A stretch of DNA of 7,520 bases from Pyrinomonadaceae bacterium. Its GTDB lineage: Bacteria > Acidobacteriota > Blastocatellia > Pyrinomonadales > Pyrinomonadaceae. Below the pieces are notes generated by a model, which made no database searches, was not told the origin of the DNA, and worked only from the letters and a program-made list of their open reading frames with translations. Made by a program: the position numbers and the translations under genes. Positions 1 to 6,689 of the stretch are shown here, one piece after another (within the stretch, counting starts at the first letter, position 1; each line of letters begins with the position of its first letter). The stretch covers positions 1 to 7,520 of the forward strand of contig JACDAW010000513.1 in assembly GCA_013695245.1 (NCBI GenBank), given 5' to 3'.

Positions 1-2
1 TC

Positions 3-1214
3 CCTGCGCCGAGCACGCTCCAGTTCAGACTTGGAAGTGTCAGTACCAATGAAGGCGCGGGCAAGGTGGTTGTGTCCGTGCAGCGCACAGGTTCTCTCAC
101 GCAAGCCGCGACGGTCAACTACGAGACGGTGAGCGGCACAGCATCTGAGCGTTCAGACTTCACCACGACCATCGGCACCCTCTCCTTTGCTGCCGGCGAA
201 GAAGAGAAGATCATCGAAGTGCTGTTGACTGACGATACGCTGCAGGAAGCGGCCGAGACCTTCACACTTCGTCTAACGAACGCAGCGGGCGCAACCATCG
301 GCTCAACGAGCACGACCACAGTAACGCTTACGGACAATGATGATGCCGCATCCTCGCGCACGAACATGATCGACACGCTCGACGGGTTCGTGCGCCAGCA
401 GTATGTGGACTTCCTCAACCGCGAGCCGGATGCGGCGGGCTTCCAGTTCTGGAAGAGCACACTGCAAGGTTACCTCAACGCCTGCGGCACGGCCGATAAC
501 GCCGAGGCGATCACATGTCGTGCGCGGGCGAAAGCTTCGGTCAGTGAAGCCTTCTTCGTTAGCGTTGAATTTCAGCAAACCGGCTATCTTGTCTACCGCC
601 TCTACAAAACATCCTTTGACCCGGCTGCGCGACCGCGCGGCTTACCCCGTTATGTAGAGTTCCTGAGAGACGCGCAACAGCTCGGCAGCGGTGTGGTAGT
701 CAACTCGCCGGGGTGGGAGGCGAAGCTTAATGGGAACACGGAGACGTTCGTCCGCGAGTTGGTGCAGCGCAGTGAGTTCGTCGCCCGCTACCCAACGTCA
801 ATGACTGCTGAGCAGTACGTCGCGGCACTACTCACCAATGCCGGGCTGCCATTAACTGGAGCGGAGCAGCAAGCAGCACTGGCGGCTTACAGCACCGGCG
901 GAGTCGAGGGAAGGGCGCGGGCGCTACGCTCAATCGCTGAATCGGATTTACTGTTTCGTAAGGAGTTCAACAAGGCGTTCGTGTTGATGCAGTATTTCGG
1001 ATACTTGAGAAGAAATGCGGATGAGGGCGAGGATGCGCCTGCTGAGCGACAGTTCAAGGGCTATGACTTCTGGTTGACTAAGCTCAACACTGAATCTGGA
1101 GACACGGCGCGCTTCACCACGCTCGACCAACTGCTCGCGCCAACGAAGCGGGCGCAGATGGTTGAAGCTTTCGTCGTCACGGGTGAGTATCGCCGAAGAT
1201 TCGGGACGGAGTAA
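3..1214 (+). CDS. Calx-beta / DUF4214-type surface protein, C-terminal part (5' end outside window)
   Basis: The frame is open from the left edge to the TAA at 1212-1214, so the 403 residues seen are the C-terminal part of a larger protein; a GTG at 66 lies inside a beta-strand and is not a believable start. Residues about 5-113 form a Calx-beta domain: a 'VSTNEGAGKVVVSVQRTG' strand pair, 'VNYETVSGTA', 'GTLSFAAGE' and the closing 'TVTLTDND'. Calx-beta domains are calcium-binding beta-sandwiches common in extracellular and adhesion proteins. From about residue 125 to the end is an alpha-helical DUF4214-like region ('FVRQQYVDFLNREPDAAGF', 'AFFVSVEFQQTGYLVYRLY', 'EFNKAFVLMQYFGYLRRN', 'GYDFWLTKLN'). 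It has two cysteines only, at residues 161 and 172, close enough for a disulfide outside the cell. No membrane segment or sorting signal is visible at the C terminus; any signal peptide lies upstream. Cell-surface or secreted location is inferred from the domains. The molecular role is unknown. Confidence 0.85.
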   Translation, partial: PAPSTLQFRLGSVSTNEGAGKVVVSVQRTGSLTQAATVNYETVSGTASERSDFTTTIGTLSFAAGEEEKIIEVLLTDDTLQEAAETFTLRLTNAAGATIGSTSTTTVTLTDNDDAASSRTNMIDTLDGFVRQQYVDFLNREPDAAGFQFWKSTLQGYLNACGTADNAEAITCRARAKASVSEAFFVSVEFQQTGYLVYRLYKTSFDPAARPRGLPRYVEFLRDAQQLGSGVVVNSPGWEAKLNGNTETFVRELVQRSEFVARYPTSMTAEQYVAALLTNAGLPLTGAEQQAALAAYSTGGVEGRARALRSIAESDLLFRKEFNKAFVLMQYFGYLRRNADEGEDAPAERQFKGYDFWLTKLNTESGDTARFTTLDQLLAPTKRAQMVEAFVVTGEYRRRFGTE

Positions 1215-1227
1215 AAACAAACAACTT

Positions 1228-1258
1228 TACACCACTTCTTGTATTTAGGAGTGGTGTA
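1228..1258 (+). repeat. Inverted repeat / hairpin just after the DUF4214 gene
   Basis: A perfect 9-bp inverted repeat, TACACCACT (1228-1236) with AGTGGTGTA (1250-1258), extends inward to 12 pairs in RNA with one G-U (1237:1249) and a 7-nt loop (1240-1246). On the + strand no T-run follows it. On the - strand it would be followed by an interrupted T-rich stretch (complement of 1211-1227), so it could stop antisense transcription or protect the 3' end of the mRNA. Which of these applies, if either, is inference. Confidence 0.55.
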
Positions 1259-1263
1259 TAGAA

Positions 1264-1317
1264 GAAGGGGTTAGTAGGCGTAAGCGAGGACGCCTGCTGA
1301 CCCCTTCGTTTTGCTTT
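1264..1317 (+). terminator. Rho-independent terminator after the DUF4214 gene
   Basis: The left arm 1264-1280 (GAAGGGGTTAGTAGGCG) pairs with the right arm 1291-1307 (CGCCTGCTGACCCCTTC) over 17 pairs, two of them G-U in RNA, around the 10-nt loop 1281-1290. The stem is GC-rich and is followed by the T-rich tail GTTTTGCTTT at 1308-1317. It lies 50 nt after the stop codon and fits termination of the surface-protein transcript before the panB promoter. Confidence 0.8.
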
Positions 1318-1339
1318 AACAGTCCGTTGCGCCTATAAT
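1311..1339 (+). promoter_or_regulatory. Putative sigma-70-type promoter for panB and following genes
   Basis: The -10 box at 1334-1339 is a perfect TATAAT. Exactly 17 nt upstream is TTGCTT (1311-1316), a weak -35 match whose first three bases agree with the consensus. The expected transcription start is near 1346, giving a leader of about 36 nt before the panB ATG. The -35 box sits within the T-rich tail of the upstream terminator, an economical arrangement. No operator or riboswitch-like structure is evident in the short leader. Confidence 0.6.
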
Positions 1340-1381
1340 TTCGTTGAGTTTGATACGACGAAACGCCTTGCAAGTTGACCT

Positions 1382-2284
1382 ATGGCTTATCTGAAGCAGC
1401 AACGTCCTGAGAAAGTAACCGTGCCGTCTTTGCGTCTGAGCAAAGAGCGCGGCGAGCGCCTCGTGTGCCTCACGGCTTACGATTACCCGACGGCGCGCAT
1501 CGTTGACGAAGCCGGAACTGACATTATCCTCGTCGGCGATTCTGTCGGCAACGTCGTGCTCGGTTATGAAAACACCGTGCCCGTCACGCTCGATGAAATG
1601 GTTCACCACACGCGCGCTGTTCGTCGCGGCGTCGAGCGCGCACTACTCGTCGCCGATATGCCGTATGGTTCTTATCACACGGGCGCGGATGATGCCGCGC
1701 GCGCCGCGCTCCGTCTGATTAAGGAGGCGGGAGCGGAAGCGGTTAAACTTGAGGGCGGCAAAAGTCGCGCAGAAGTTGTGCGGCGACTCGTCGCGGAAGA
1801 GATTCCCGTCGTCGGTCATATCGGACTCACGCCGCAATCCGTACACAAACTCGGCGGCTTTCGCTTGCAAGGAAAAACGTCTGATGCGGCGCGCGCGCTG
1901 CTCGAAGATGCGAAGGCGCTCGAAGCGGCGGGCGCGTGCGCCGTCGTCCTCGAAGTGATTCCGCGCGAGATCGCGCGACTCATCACACAGAGCATTTCGA
2001 TTCCGACCATCGGCATCGGCGCGGGCGCAGACTGCGACGCGCAGGTGCTCGTGCTTCACGACTTAGTAGGTCTTTCCTTCGGCAAGTCGCCACGCTTTGT
2101 GCGCGCGTATGCCAATTTGCGCGAGACGATGACCGATGCGATCAGCCGTTTCAACGAAGACGTGCGTACAGGGATTTATCCGGCGGAGACGGAATCCTAC
2201 GCGTTGCCTCCCGATGCGGCCGCGGAATTAACCGCCGATTCCGGCGTCACGGCGAACACGGACGCCGAAATTGAAAGCTCTTAA
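1382..2284 (+). CDS. panB: 3-methyl-2-oxobutanoate hydroxymethyltransferase (ketopantoate hydroxymethyltransferase)
   Basis: PanB transfers a hydroxymethyl group from 5,10-methylenetetrahydrofolate to alpha-ketoisovalerate to give ketopantoate, the first committed step of pantothenate synthesis, in the cytoplasm. The 300-residue protein shows the family's TIM-barrel signatures: 'LTAYDYPTARIVDEAG' near residue 30, 'LVGDSVGNVVLGY' (50-62), 'ADMPYGSY' (91-98), 'AVKLEGG' (120-126), 'HIGLTPQS' (146-153), 'VLEVIP' (189-194) and 'IGIGAG' (210-215). By alignment to E. coli PanB from memory, D53, D92 and E124 are the metal and substrate residues and E191 the catalytic glutamate; all are present. E. 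coli PanB is about 264 residues. The excess here is a few residues at the N terminus and a C-terminal tail from about residue 272, rich in Ala, Asp, Glu and Thr and probably disordered. The ATG at 1382 has no clear Shine-Dalgarno sequence but leaves a normal N-terminal distance to the first motif. It is the first gene after the promoter, and panC follows after 51 nt. Confidence 0.97.
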   Translation: MAYLKQQRPEKVTVPSLRLSKERGERLVCLTAYDYPTARIVDEAGTDIILVGDSVGNVVLGYENTVPVTLDEMVHHTRAVRRGVERALLVADMPYGSYHTGADDAARAALRLIKEAGAEAVKLEGGKSRAEVVRRLVAEEIPVVGHIGLTPQSVHKLGGFRLQGKTSDAARALLEDAKALEAAGACAVVLEVIPREIARLITQSISIPTIGIGAGADCDAQVLVLHDLVGLSFGKSPRFVRAYANLRETMTDAISRFNEDVRTGIYPAETESYALPPDAAAELTADSGVTANTDAEIESS

Positions 2285-2291
2285 GAATCTC

Positions 2292-2309
2292 GACGCTTCC
2301 GTGAGCGTC
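2292..2309 (+). other. Small hairpin in the panB-panC spacer
   Basis: GACGCT (2292-2297) pairs with AGCGTC (2304-2309), with one extra U-G pair inside (2298:2303) and the loop 2299-2302. A pyrimidine-rich stretch (2310-2334) runs from it to the panC start. The stem is short and no real T-run follows directly, so at most it is a weak attenuator or processing site; it may have no function. Confidence 0.3.
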
Positions 2310-2335
2310 TGTCTCTTTAACTTCCCCTTTCATTT

Positions 2336-3220
2336 ATGGAAATTATTAATCGTCGTCAACGCATGAGTTCGGTGTTGCGCCGCGTGCGACGCGAAGAAGA
2401 AAAGACCATCGGGCTTGTGCCGACGATGGGCGCGCTGCACGAAGGTCACTTAAGTCTTGTGCGCGAAGCCAGACAACGCTGCGATGTGGTGGTCGTTTCG
2501 ATCTTCGTCAACCCAACGCAGTTCGGAGCAAACGAAGATTTCACACGCTACCCGCGCGATCTCACGCGCGACACCGCGATGCTCGCCGACTACAACATTG
2601 ATTACATCTTCGCCCCGCCCGTCGAAGAGATTTACCCAAAGAATTTTTCCACCTACGTCACCGTCGAAGGCTTATCCGAACAACTCGAAGGCGCGGTGCG
2701 TCCCGGACACTTTCGCGGCGTGGCAACTGTTTTAGCGATTCTCTTTAATATCGTGCGTCCCGACAGGGTCTTTTTCGGACAAAAGGACGCGCAGCAAACT
2801 CTCGTCGTCAAACGTCTCGTGCGTGATTTGGCTTTCGATACCGAAGTCGTTGTGTTGCCGACGGCGCGTGAGGAAACCGGACTTGCCCTCTCGTCGCGCA
2901 ATGCTTACTTAAGCGAGCCGGAACGCCGAACGGCGACTGCGCTTTATCACGCCTTGCGAACTGCGAAAGCGGCTTACGCCAACGGCGAGCGTTCCGCGCG
3001 GCGAATCGCCGAGACGGTCGCTTCCGAGATCGCCAACGAACCCGAAATCAGGCTCGAATATGTCAGCGTCACCGACGCCGAGACGCTCGAAAAGCTCGAT
3101 AAGTTAGACGACCGCACCGTGCTCGTCGCGCTCGCCGCCTACATCGGCAAGACTCGCTTGATCGACAACATCGTGTTAAGTCCCGTGAAACACGGGGCGC
3201 GCGCGATGGTCGAAGCGTAG
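2336..3220 (+). CDS. panC: Pantothenate synthetase (pantoate--beta-alanine ligase)
   Basis: PanC condenses pantoate with beta-alanine using ATP, through a pantoyl-adenylate, to make pantothenate in the cytoplasm. The 294-residue protein (E. coli about 283) has the full set of nucleotidyltransferase-fold motifs: 'VPTMGALHEGHLSLV' (28-42) with the HIGH-type histidines H35 and H38, 'FVNPTQF' (57-63), 'RPGHFRGVATVL' (122-133), 'FFGQKDAQQ' (146-154), and the KMSKS-like loop ending in 'LALSSRNAYL' (183-192). The C-terminal part (about 195-285) matches the PanC dimer/lid domain. The ATG at 2336 puts the PTMG motif near residue 29, as is usual, although no Shine-Dalgarno is visible; the Met at residue 10 would make the N terminus too short. 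It follows panB, the usual pairing. The enzymes making pantoate (panE or equivalent) and beta-alanine (panD) are not in this window. Confidence 0.97.
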   Translation: MEIINRRQRMSSVLRRVRREEEKTIGLVPTMGALHEGHLSLVREARQRCDVVVVSIFVNPTQFGANEDFTRYPRDLTRDTAMLADYNIDYIFAPPVEEIYPKNFSTYVTVEGLSEQLEGAVRPGHFRGVATVLAILFNIVRPDRVFFGQKDAQQTLVVKRLVRDLAFDTEVVVLPTAREETGLALSSRNAYLSEPERRTATALYHALRTAKAAYANGERSARRIAETVASEIANEPEIRLEYVSVTDAETLEKLDKLDDRTVLVALAAYIGKTRLIDNIVLSPVKHGARAMVEA

Positions 3221-3233
3221 AGAGATTTTAATT

Positions 3234-3241
3234 GAAGAAGG
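3234..3241 (+). promoter_or_regulatory. Ribosome binding site that decides the start of the small iron-sulfur subunit
   Basis: GAAGAAGG lies 8 nt before the ATG at 3250 and acts as a plausible Shine-Dalgarno sequence. A TTG at 3232, in the same frame, overlaps this site and would add only 'MKKVRE', so the ATG is preferred. Confidence 0.6.
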
Positions 3242-3249
3242 TTCGAGAA

Positions 3250-3738
<489 letters not shown>

Positions 3739-3773
3739 CCGCTTGCGTCGCAACTTTTGATTACTAAAAATCT

Positions 3774-6086
3774 ATGAGCCAACAAGAATTCATGAACATC
3801 GGCACGCGCGTGCCGATGACTGACGGGCCACCGAAAGTTACAGGGCAAGCGATCTACGCTGACGATCTTCGTCTGCCCAACATGCTCTACGGCAAAATCC
3901 TGCGCTCGCCACACGCGCACGCGCGTATCATTTCCATCAACACGTCGAAAGCCGAACGCTTGCCCGGCGTGATGGGCGTCGTCACGGGCAAGGACGCGCC
4001 CGCGAAGTATGGCATTCTTCCTATCGGACATGATGAGACGGCGTTCTCGATTGACCGCGTGCGCTACGTCGGCGACGAGGTGGCGGCCGTGTGCGCGACG
4101 AGCGAGCAGATCGCGGAAGAAGCATTGGAGTTGATTGAAGTCGAATACGAAATCTTGCCCGCATTCGTCACGCCGGAAGAAGCGATGGGGTGCGAGGATG
4201 AATCTCTGTGGTTGCACCATGACCGCAAGCGCAACATCGAGAAGCAATATCATCACCACTTCGGGGATGTCGAAAAGGGTTTTCAAGAAGCGTTAGATTC
4301 TGGCGGCGCGGTGCGCTTCGATAAATACTACAACCCGCGCGTGACGCACGTGCCGATGGAGCCGCACGCCTGCGTCGCCAACTGGGAACACGAAGGCAAA
4401 GTCACGCTCTGGACTTCGACGCAGACGCCGCACTACGTTCATCGCACGCTCGCCGTCGTGTTAGATATGCCGATGAGTTCGATCCGCGTGATCAAGCCGT
4501 TCGTCGGCGGCGGCTTCGGCGGCAAAAGCGAAACCTTCACGCATGAAGTCGCGGCGTGTTTGCTTGCGAAGAAGACTTGCCGCCCGGTTAAATTCAACTT
4601 CACGCGCGAAGAAGTTTTCTACGCGCATCGCGGGCGACCGGAACAATACGTCGAACTTAAAACGGGCGTCGCAAAGGACGGACGCATCACGGCCGTCGAA
4701 GCGAAAGTCGTGCAAGACGGCGGCGCGTATTGCTCTTACGGCGTCGTCACAATCCTCTACTCCGGCGCGCTCATCGCCGCGCTTTACGACATTCCGAACA
4801 TCAAGTTCGACGGCTACCGCGTGTTGACGAACAAGCCCGCGTGCGGCCCGATGCGCGGGCATGGCACGGTCGGCGTGCGCTTCGGCTTTGAATCGCAACT
4901 CGACATGCTGGCGGCTGAAATCGGGATGGATGCGGGCGAGTTAAGACTTAAAAATAAACTGAAGCCGAACACGATCACCGTCAACGATTTGCGCGTGACG
5001 AGTTACGGTTACGACAAGTGTATTGAGAAAGTGATGGAAGCTTCGGATTGGCGAAACAAACGAAGTAAGATGCCTTACGGCAAAGGCGTCGGGATGGCTG
5101 GCTCGCATTATGTGTCGGGCGCGGCGAACTCGATCATCAGATCGAAGCTTCCACACTCTACAGTTTCGATCAAGATTGACTACGACGGCGGTGTGACTGT
5201 TTACACAGGCGCGGCTGAGATCGGGCAGGGCACAGAGACGATTCACGCGCAGATCGTCGCGGAAGAGATGGGCATTGAACTTTCGCGCATTCGCATCGTC
5301 GCCGCCGATTCCGCTTTAACGCCCGTTGACCTCGGCTCGTACTCATCGCGCGTCACGTTCATGGCTGGAAACGCGGCGAAGGAAGCGGCGCGGGACATCA
5401 AGATGCAACTCTTTCGCGCGGCGGCGGAACTCTTGGGCGAATCGCCGGAACATCTCGTCGCGCGCGACGAGAAGATTTTCCCGCGTGATGAACCGCATCG
5501 TTCGATCACTTATCAAGAAGCGTTGCTTGCGTGCATCGAGCAGGGGGGCACGTTGATCGCCAAAGGCACTTACACGCCGCCGCCTGAATCGCAGGGCGGC
5601 TCATTTCGCGGCGCGGGCGTCGGGCCCGGCGTCGCTTATTCTTACGCGGCGCAAGTCGCCGAAGTCACAGTTGACCCGGAGACTGGCTTGTTCACGGTTG
5701 ACAAAATCTGGGCGGCGCACGATTGCGGTCGCGCCTTAAACCTCTTAACAGTCGAAGGACAAGTTGAAGGATCGGTCTGGATGGGCTTGGGGCAGGCGGT
5801 AGCGGAAGAACAGATTTTCGAGAACGGAAAGACGATGAATCCGGGATTGCTCGAATACAAATCCGCGTCTTCTCTGGAGTCGCCGCCGATTGAAACCTTC
5901 ATCGTCGAGACGATTGACCCGGAAGGCCCCTTCGGCGCGAAAGAAGCTGGCGAAGGAAGTCTGGCGGCGACGATTCCTGCGGTCGCCAACGCGATCTACG
6001 ATGCAATCGGCGTGCGCATTAACGATCTGCCGCTCTCGCCCGAAAGAATTTTGAAAGCGATTGAGGAACAGAAAAAGCGTTCTTGA
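3774..6086 (+). CDS. Large molybdopterin-binding subunit, 4-hydroxybenzoyl-CoA reductase-like (HcrA-like)
   Basis: This is the catalytic subunit, expected to hold the molybdopterin cytosine dinucleotide cofactor. Its 770 residues are almost exactly the length of Thauera HcrA (about 769). The N-terminal a/b-hammerhead domain shows 'VTGQAIYADDL' (22-32), 'ILRSPHAHARI' (42-52) and 'VRYVGDEVAAV' (96-106). Cofactor motifs follow: 'GGGFGGK' (245-251), 'GPMRGHGTV' (358-366), 'AEIGQGTETIHAQ' (481-493), 'GSYSSRVTFMAGNA' (521-534), 'GQVEGSVWMGLGQ' (662-674) and 'GPFGAKEAGEG' (718-728). E727 is the expected catalytic glutamate (xanthine oxidase E1261, HcrA E726). Y329 in 'TILYSGAL' corresponds to an HcrA active-site tyrosine (Y326 by my recollection). 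'MRGHGTV', 'HRGRP' and 'LPI' near residue 83 are shared with HcrA rather than with xanthine or CO dehydrogenases. HcrA enzymes reductively remove the phenolic OH of 4-hydroxybenzoyl-CoA; that substrate here is inference. The ATG at 3774 has no obvious Shine-Dalgarno; a second ATG at 3792 is possible. No signal peptide. Confidence 0.92.
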   Translation: MSQQEFMNIGTRVPMTDGPPKVTGQAIYADDLRLPNMLYGKILRSPHAHARIISINTSKAERLPGVMGVVTGKDAPAKYGILPIGHDETAFSIDRVRYVGDEVAAVCATSEQIAEEALELIEVEYEILPAFVTPEEAMGCEDESLWLHHDRKRNIEKQYHHHFGDVEKGFQEALDSGGAVRFDKYYNPRVTHVPMEPHACVANWEHEGKVTLWTSTQTPHYVHRTLAVVLDMPMSSIRVIKPFVGGGFGGKSETFTHEVAACLLAKKTCRPVKFNFTREEVFYAHRGRPEQYVELKTGVAKDGRITAVEAKVVQDGGAYCSYGVVTILYSGALIAALYDIPNIKFDGYRVLTNKPACGPMRGHGTVGVRFGFESQLDMLAAEIGMDAGELRLKNKLKPNTITVNDLRVTSYGYDKCIEKVMEASDWRNKRSKMPYGKGVGMAGSHYVSGAANSIIRSKLPHSTVSIKIDYDGGVTVYTGAAEIGQGTETIHAQIVAEEMGIELSRIRIVAADSALTPVDLGSYSSRVTFMAGNAAKEAARDIKMQLFRAAAELLGESPEHLVARDEKIFPRDEPHRSITYQEALLACIEQGGTLIAKGTYTPPPESQGGSFRGAGVGPGVAYSYAAQVAEVTVDPETGLFTVDKIWAAHDCGRALNLLTVEGQVEGSVWMGLGQAVAEEQIFENGKTMNPGLLEYKSASSLESPPIETFIVETIDPEGPFGAKEAGEGSLAATIPAVANAIYDAIGVRINDLPLSPERILKAIEEQKKRS

Positions 6087-6090
6087 AGGA
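6085..6090 (+). promoter_or_regulatory. Ribosome binding site of the Uma2-family gene
   Basis: GAAGGA starts within the TGA stop of the large-subunit gene (6084-6086) and lies 9 nt before the ATG at 6100. It favours that ATG over the in-frame TTG at 6061, which would overlap the upstream gene by 26 nt. The overlap of stop codon and binding site suggests coupled translation. Confidence 0.6.
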
Positions 6091-6099
6091 CAAAGTTTT

Positions 6100-6678
6100 A
6101 TGAGCACGCAACGAAAAACCGAAAGGCGCTACACGCTCGAAGATTATTTCGCTATCGAAGAGATGTCTGAGATCAAGCACGAATACTTTGACGGCGAAAT
6201 CTTCGCCATGGTCGGCGCTTCGCTAAGGCACAACCTGATTGCGGGGAATCTGTTTGCAGCTTTGAAGGTTAAGTTAAAAGGAACGGGTTGCGATGCCTTC
6301 ATCAACGATATGCGCGTCAGCACGCCGGAAGGTTTATACACCTACCCTGACATCGTTGCGGTCTGTGACGAAGCCGAGTTGAACGACGATCAAATCAAAG
6401 CCTTAACTAACCCGACGCTGATCGTCGAGGTGCTTTCCGAATCAACGAAGAAGTATGATCGCGGGCAGAAGTTCGAGCTATACACTTCAATCGAAACTCT
6501 GCGCGAATACGTTCTCATAGAGCAAAACCAAATCTTCATTGAACGCCACGAGAGGATTCAATCCGGCGAGTGGTCGCGGCGCGAGTACACGACCGCCGAC
6601 GCGATTTTAGAATTGCCGTCAATCAACTTTCGCATCCGTTTATCCGAAATTTATTACCGCGTTGACTTTGATTCTTAA
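6100..6678 (+). CDS. Uma2-family (DUF820) PD-(D/E)XK nuclease-like protein
   Basis: The 192-residue protein matches the Uma2/DUF820 family, whose fold resembles restriction endonucleases and whose cellular role is largely unknown. It is seen mostly in large paralogous sets in cyanobacteria, Chloroflexi and some Acidobacteriota. Visible family features: 'YTLEDYF' (11-17), 'HEYFDGEIFAM' (27-37) with E28, 'RHNLIAGNL' (43-51), 'DMRV' (70-73), 'YPDIVAV' (82-88) with D84, 'PTLIVEVLSEST' (105-116) with E110, and 'YDRGQKFELYTSI' (119-131) with K124. D84, E110 and a nearby basic residue fit the PD-(D/E)XK site, so the protein looks intact. It sits between the large and FAD subunit genes of the molybdenum enzyme (gaps 13 and 11 nt), where no such gene is expected. 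GC is about 48% by hand count over 6121-6540, below the neighbours, which suggests later insertion. Nuclease activity is unproven, and a part in the enzyme's function is speculation. Confidence 0.85.
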   Translation: MSTQRKTERRYTLEDYFAIEEMSEIKHEYFDGEIFAMVGASLRHNLIAGNLFAALKVKLKGTGCDAFINDMRVSTPEGLYTYPDIVAVCDEAELNDDQIKALTNPTLIVEVLSESTKKYDRGQKFELYTSIETLREYVLIEQNQIFIERHERIQSGEWSRREYTTADAILELPSINFRIRLSEIYYRVDFDS

Positions 6679-6689
6679 GTTATCAAATT

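Noticed and set aside
1643..2059. A 138-codon - strand open frame opposite panB
   Set aside because: Arg-rich composition without domain features, and fully opposite the conserved core of panB; a shadow frame.
2285..2335. An intrinsic terminator between panB and panC
   Set aside because: The hairpin has only six Watson-Crick pairs and is followed by a mixed pyrimidine stretch rather than a T-run, so real termination here is doubtful; kept only as a low-confidence hairpin.
3232..3249. TTG start adding six residues to the small iron-sulfur subunit
   Set aside because: It overlaps the Shine-Dalgarno sequence at 3234-3241, which is well placed for the ATG at 3250, and homologues start about where that ATG does.
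4461..4898. A 145-codon - strand open frame inside the large-subunit region
   Set aside because: Arg/Ala-rich shadow of the catalytic subunit with no promoter or ribosome binding site noticed.
6061..6099. TTG start for the Uma2-family gene, overlapping the large-subunit gene
   Set aside because: The ATG at 6100 has a Shine-Dalgarno sequence at good distance and gives a normal family N terminus; the extra 13 residues match nothing in the family.
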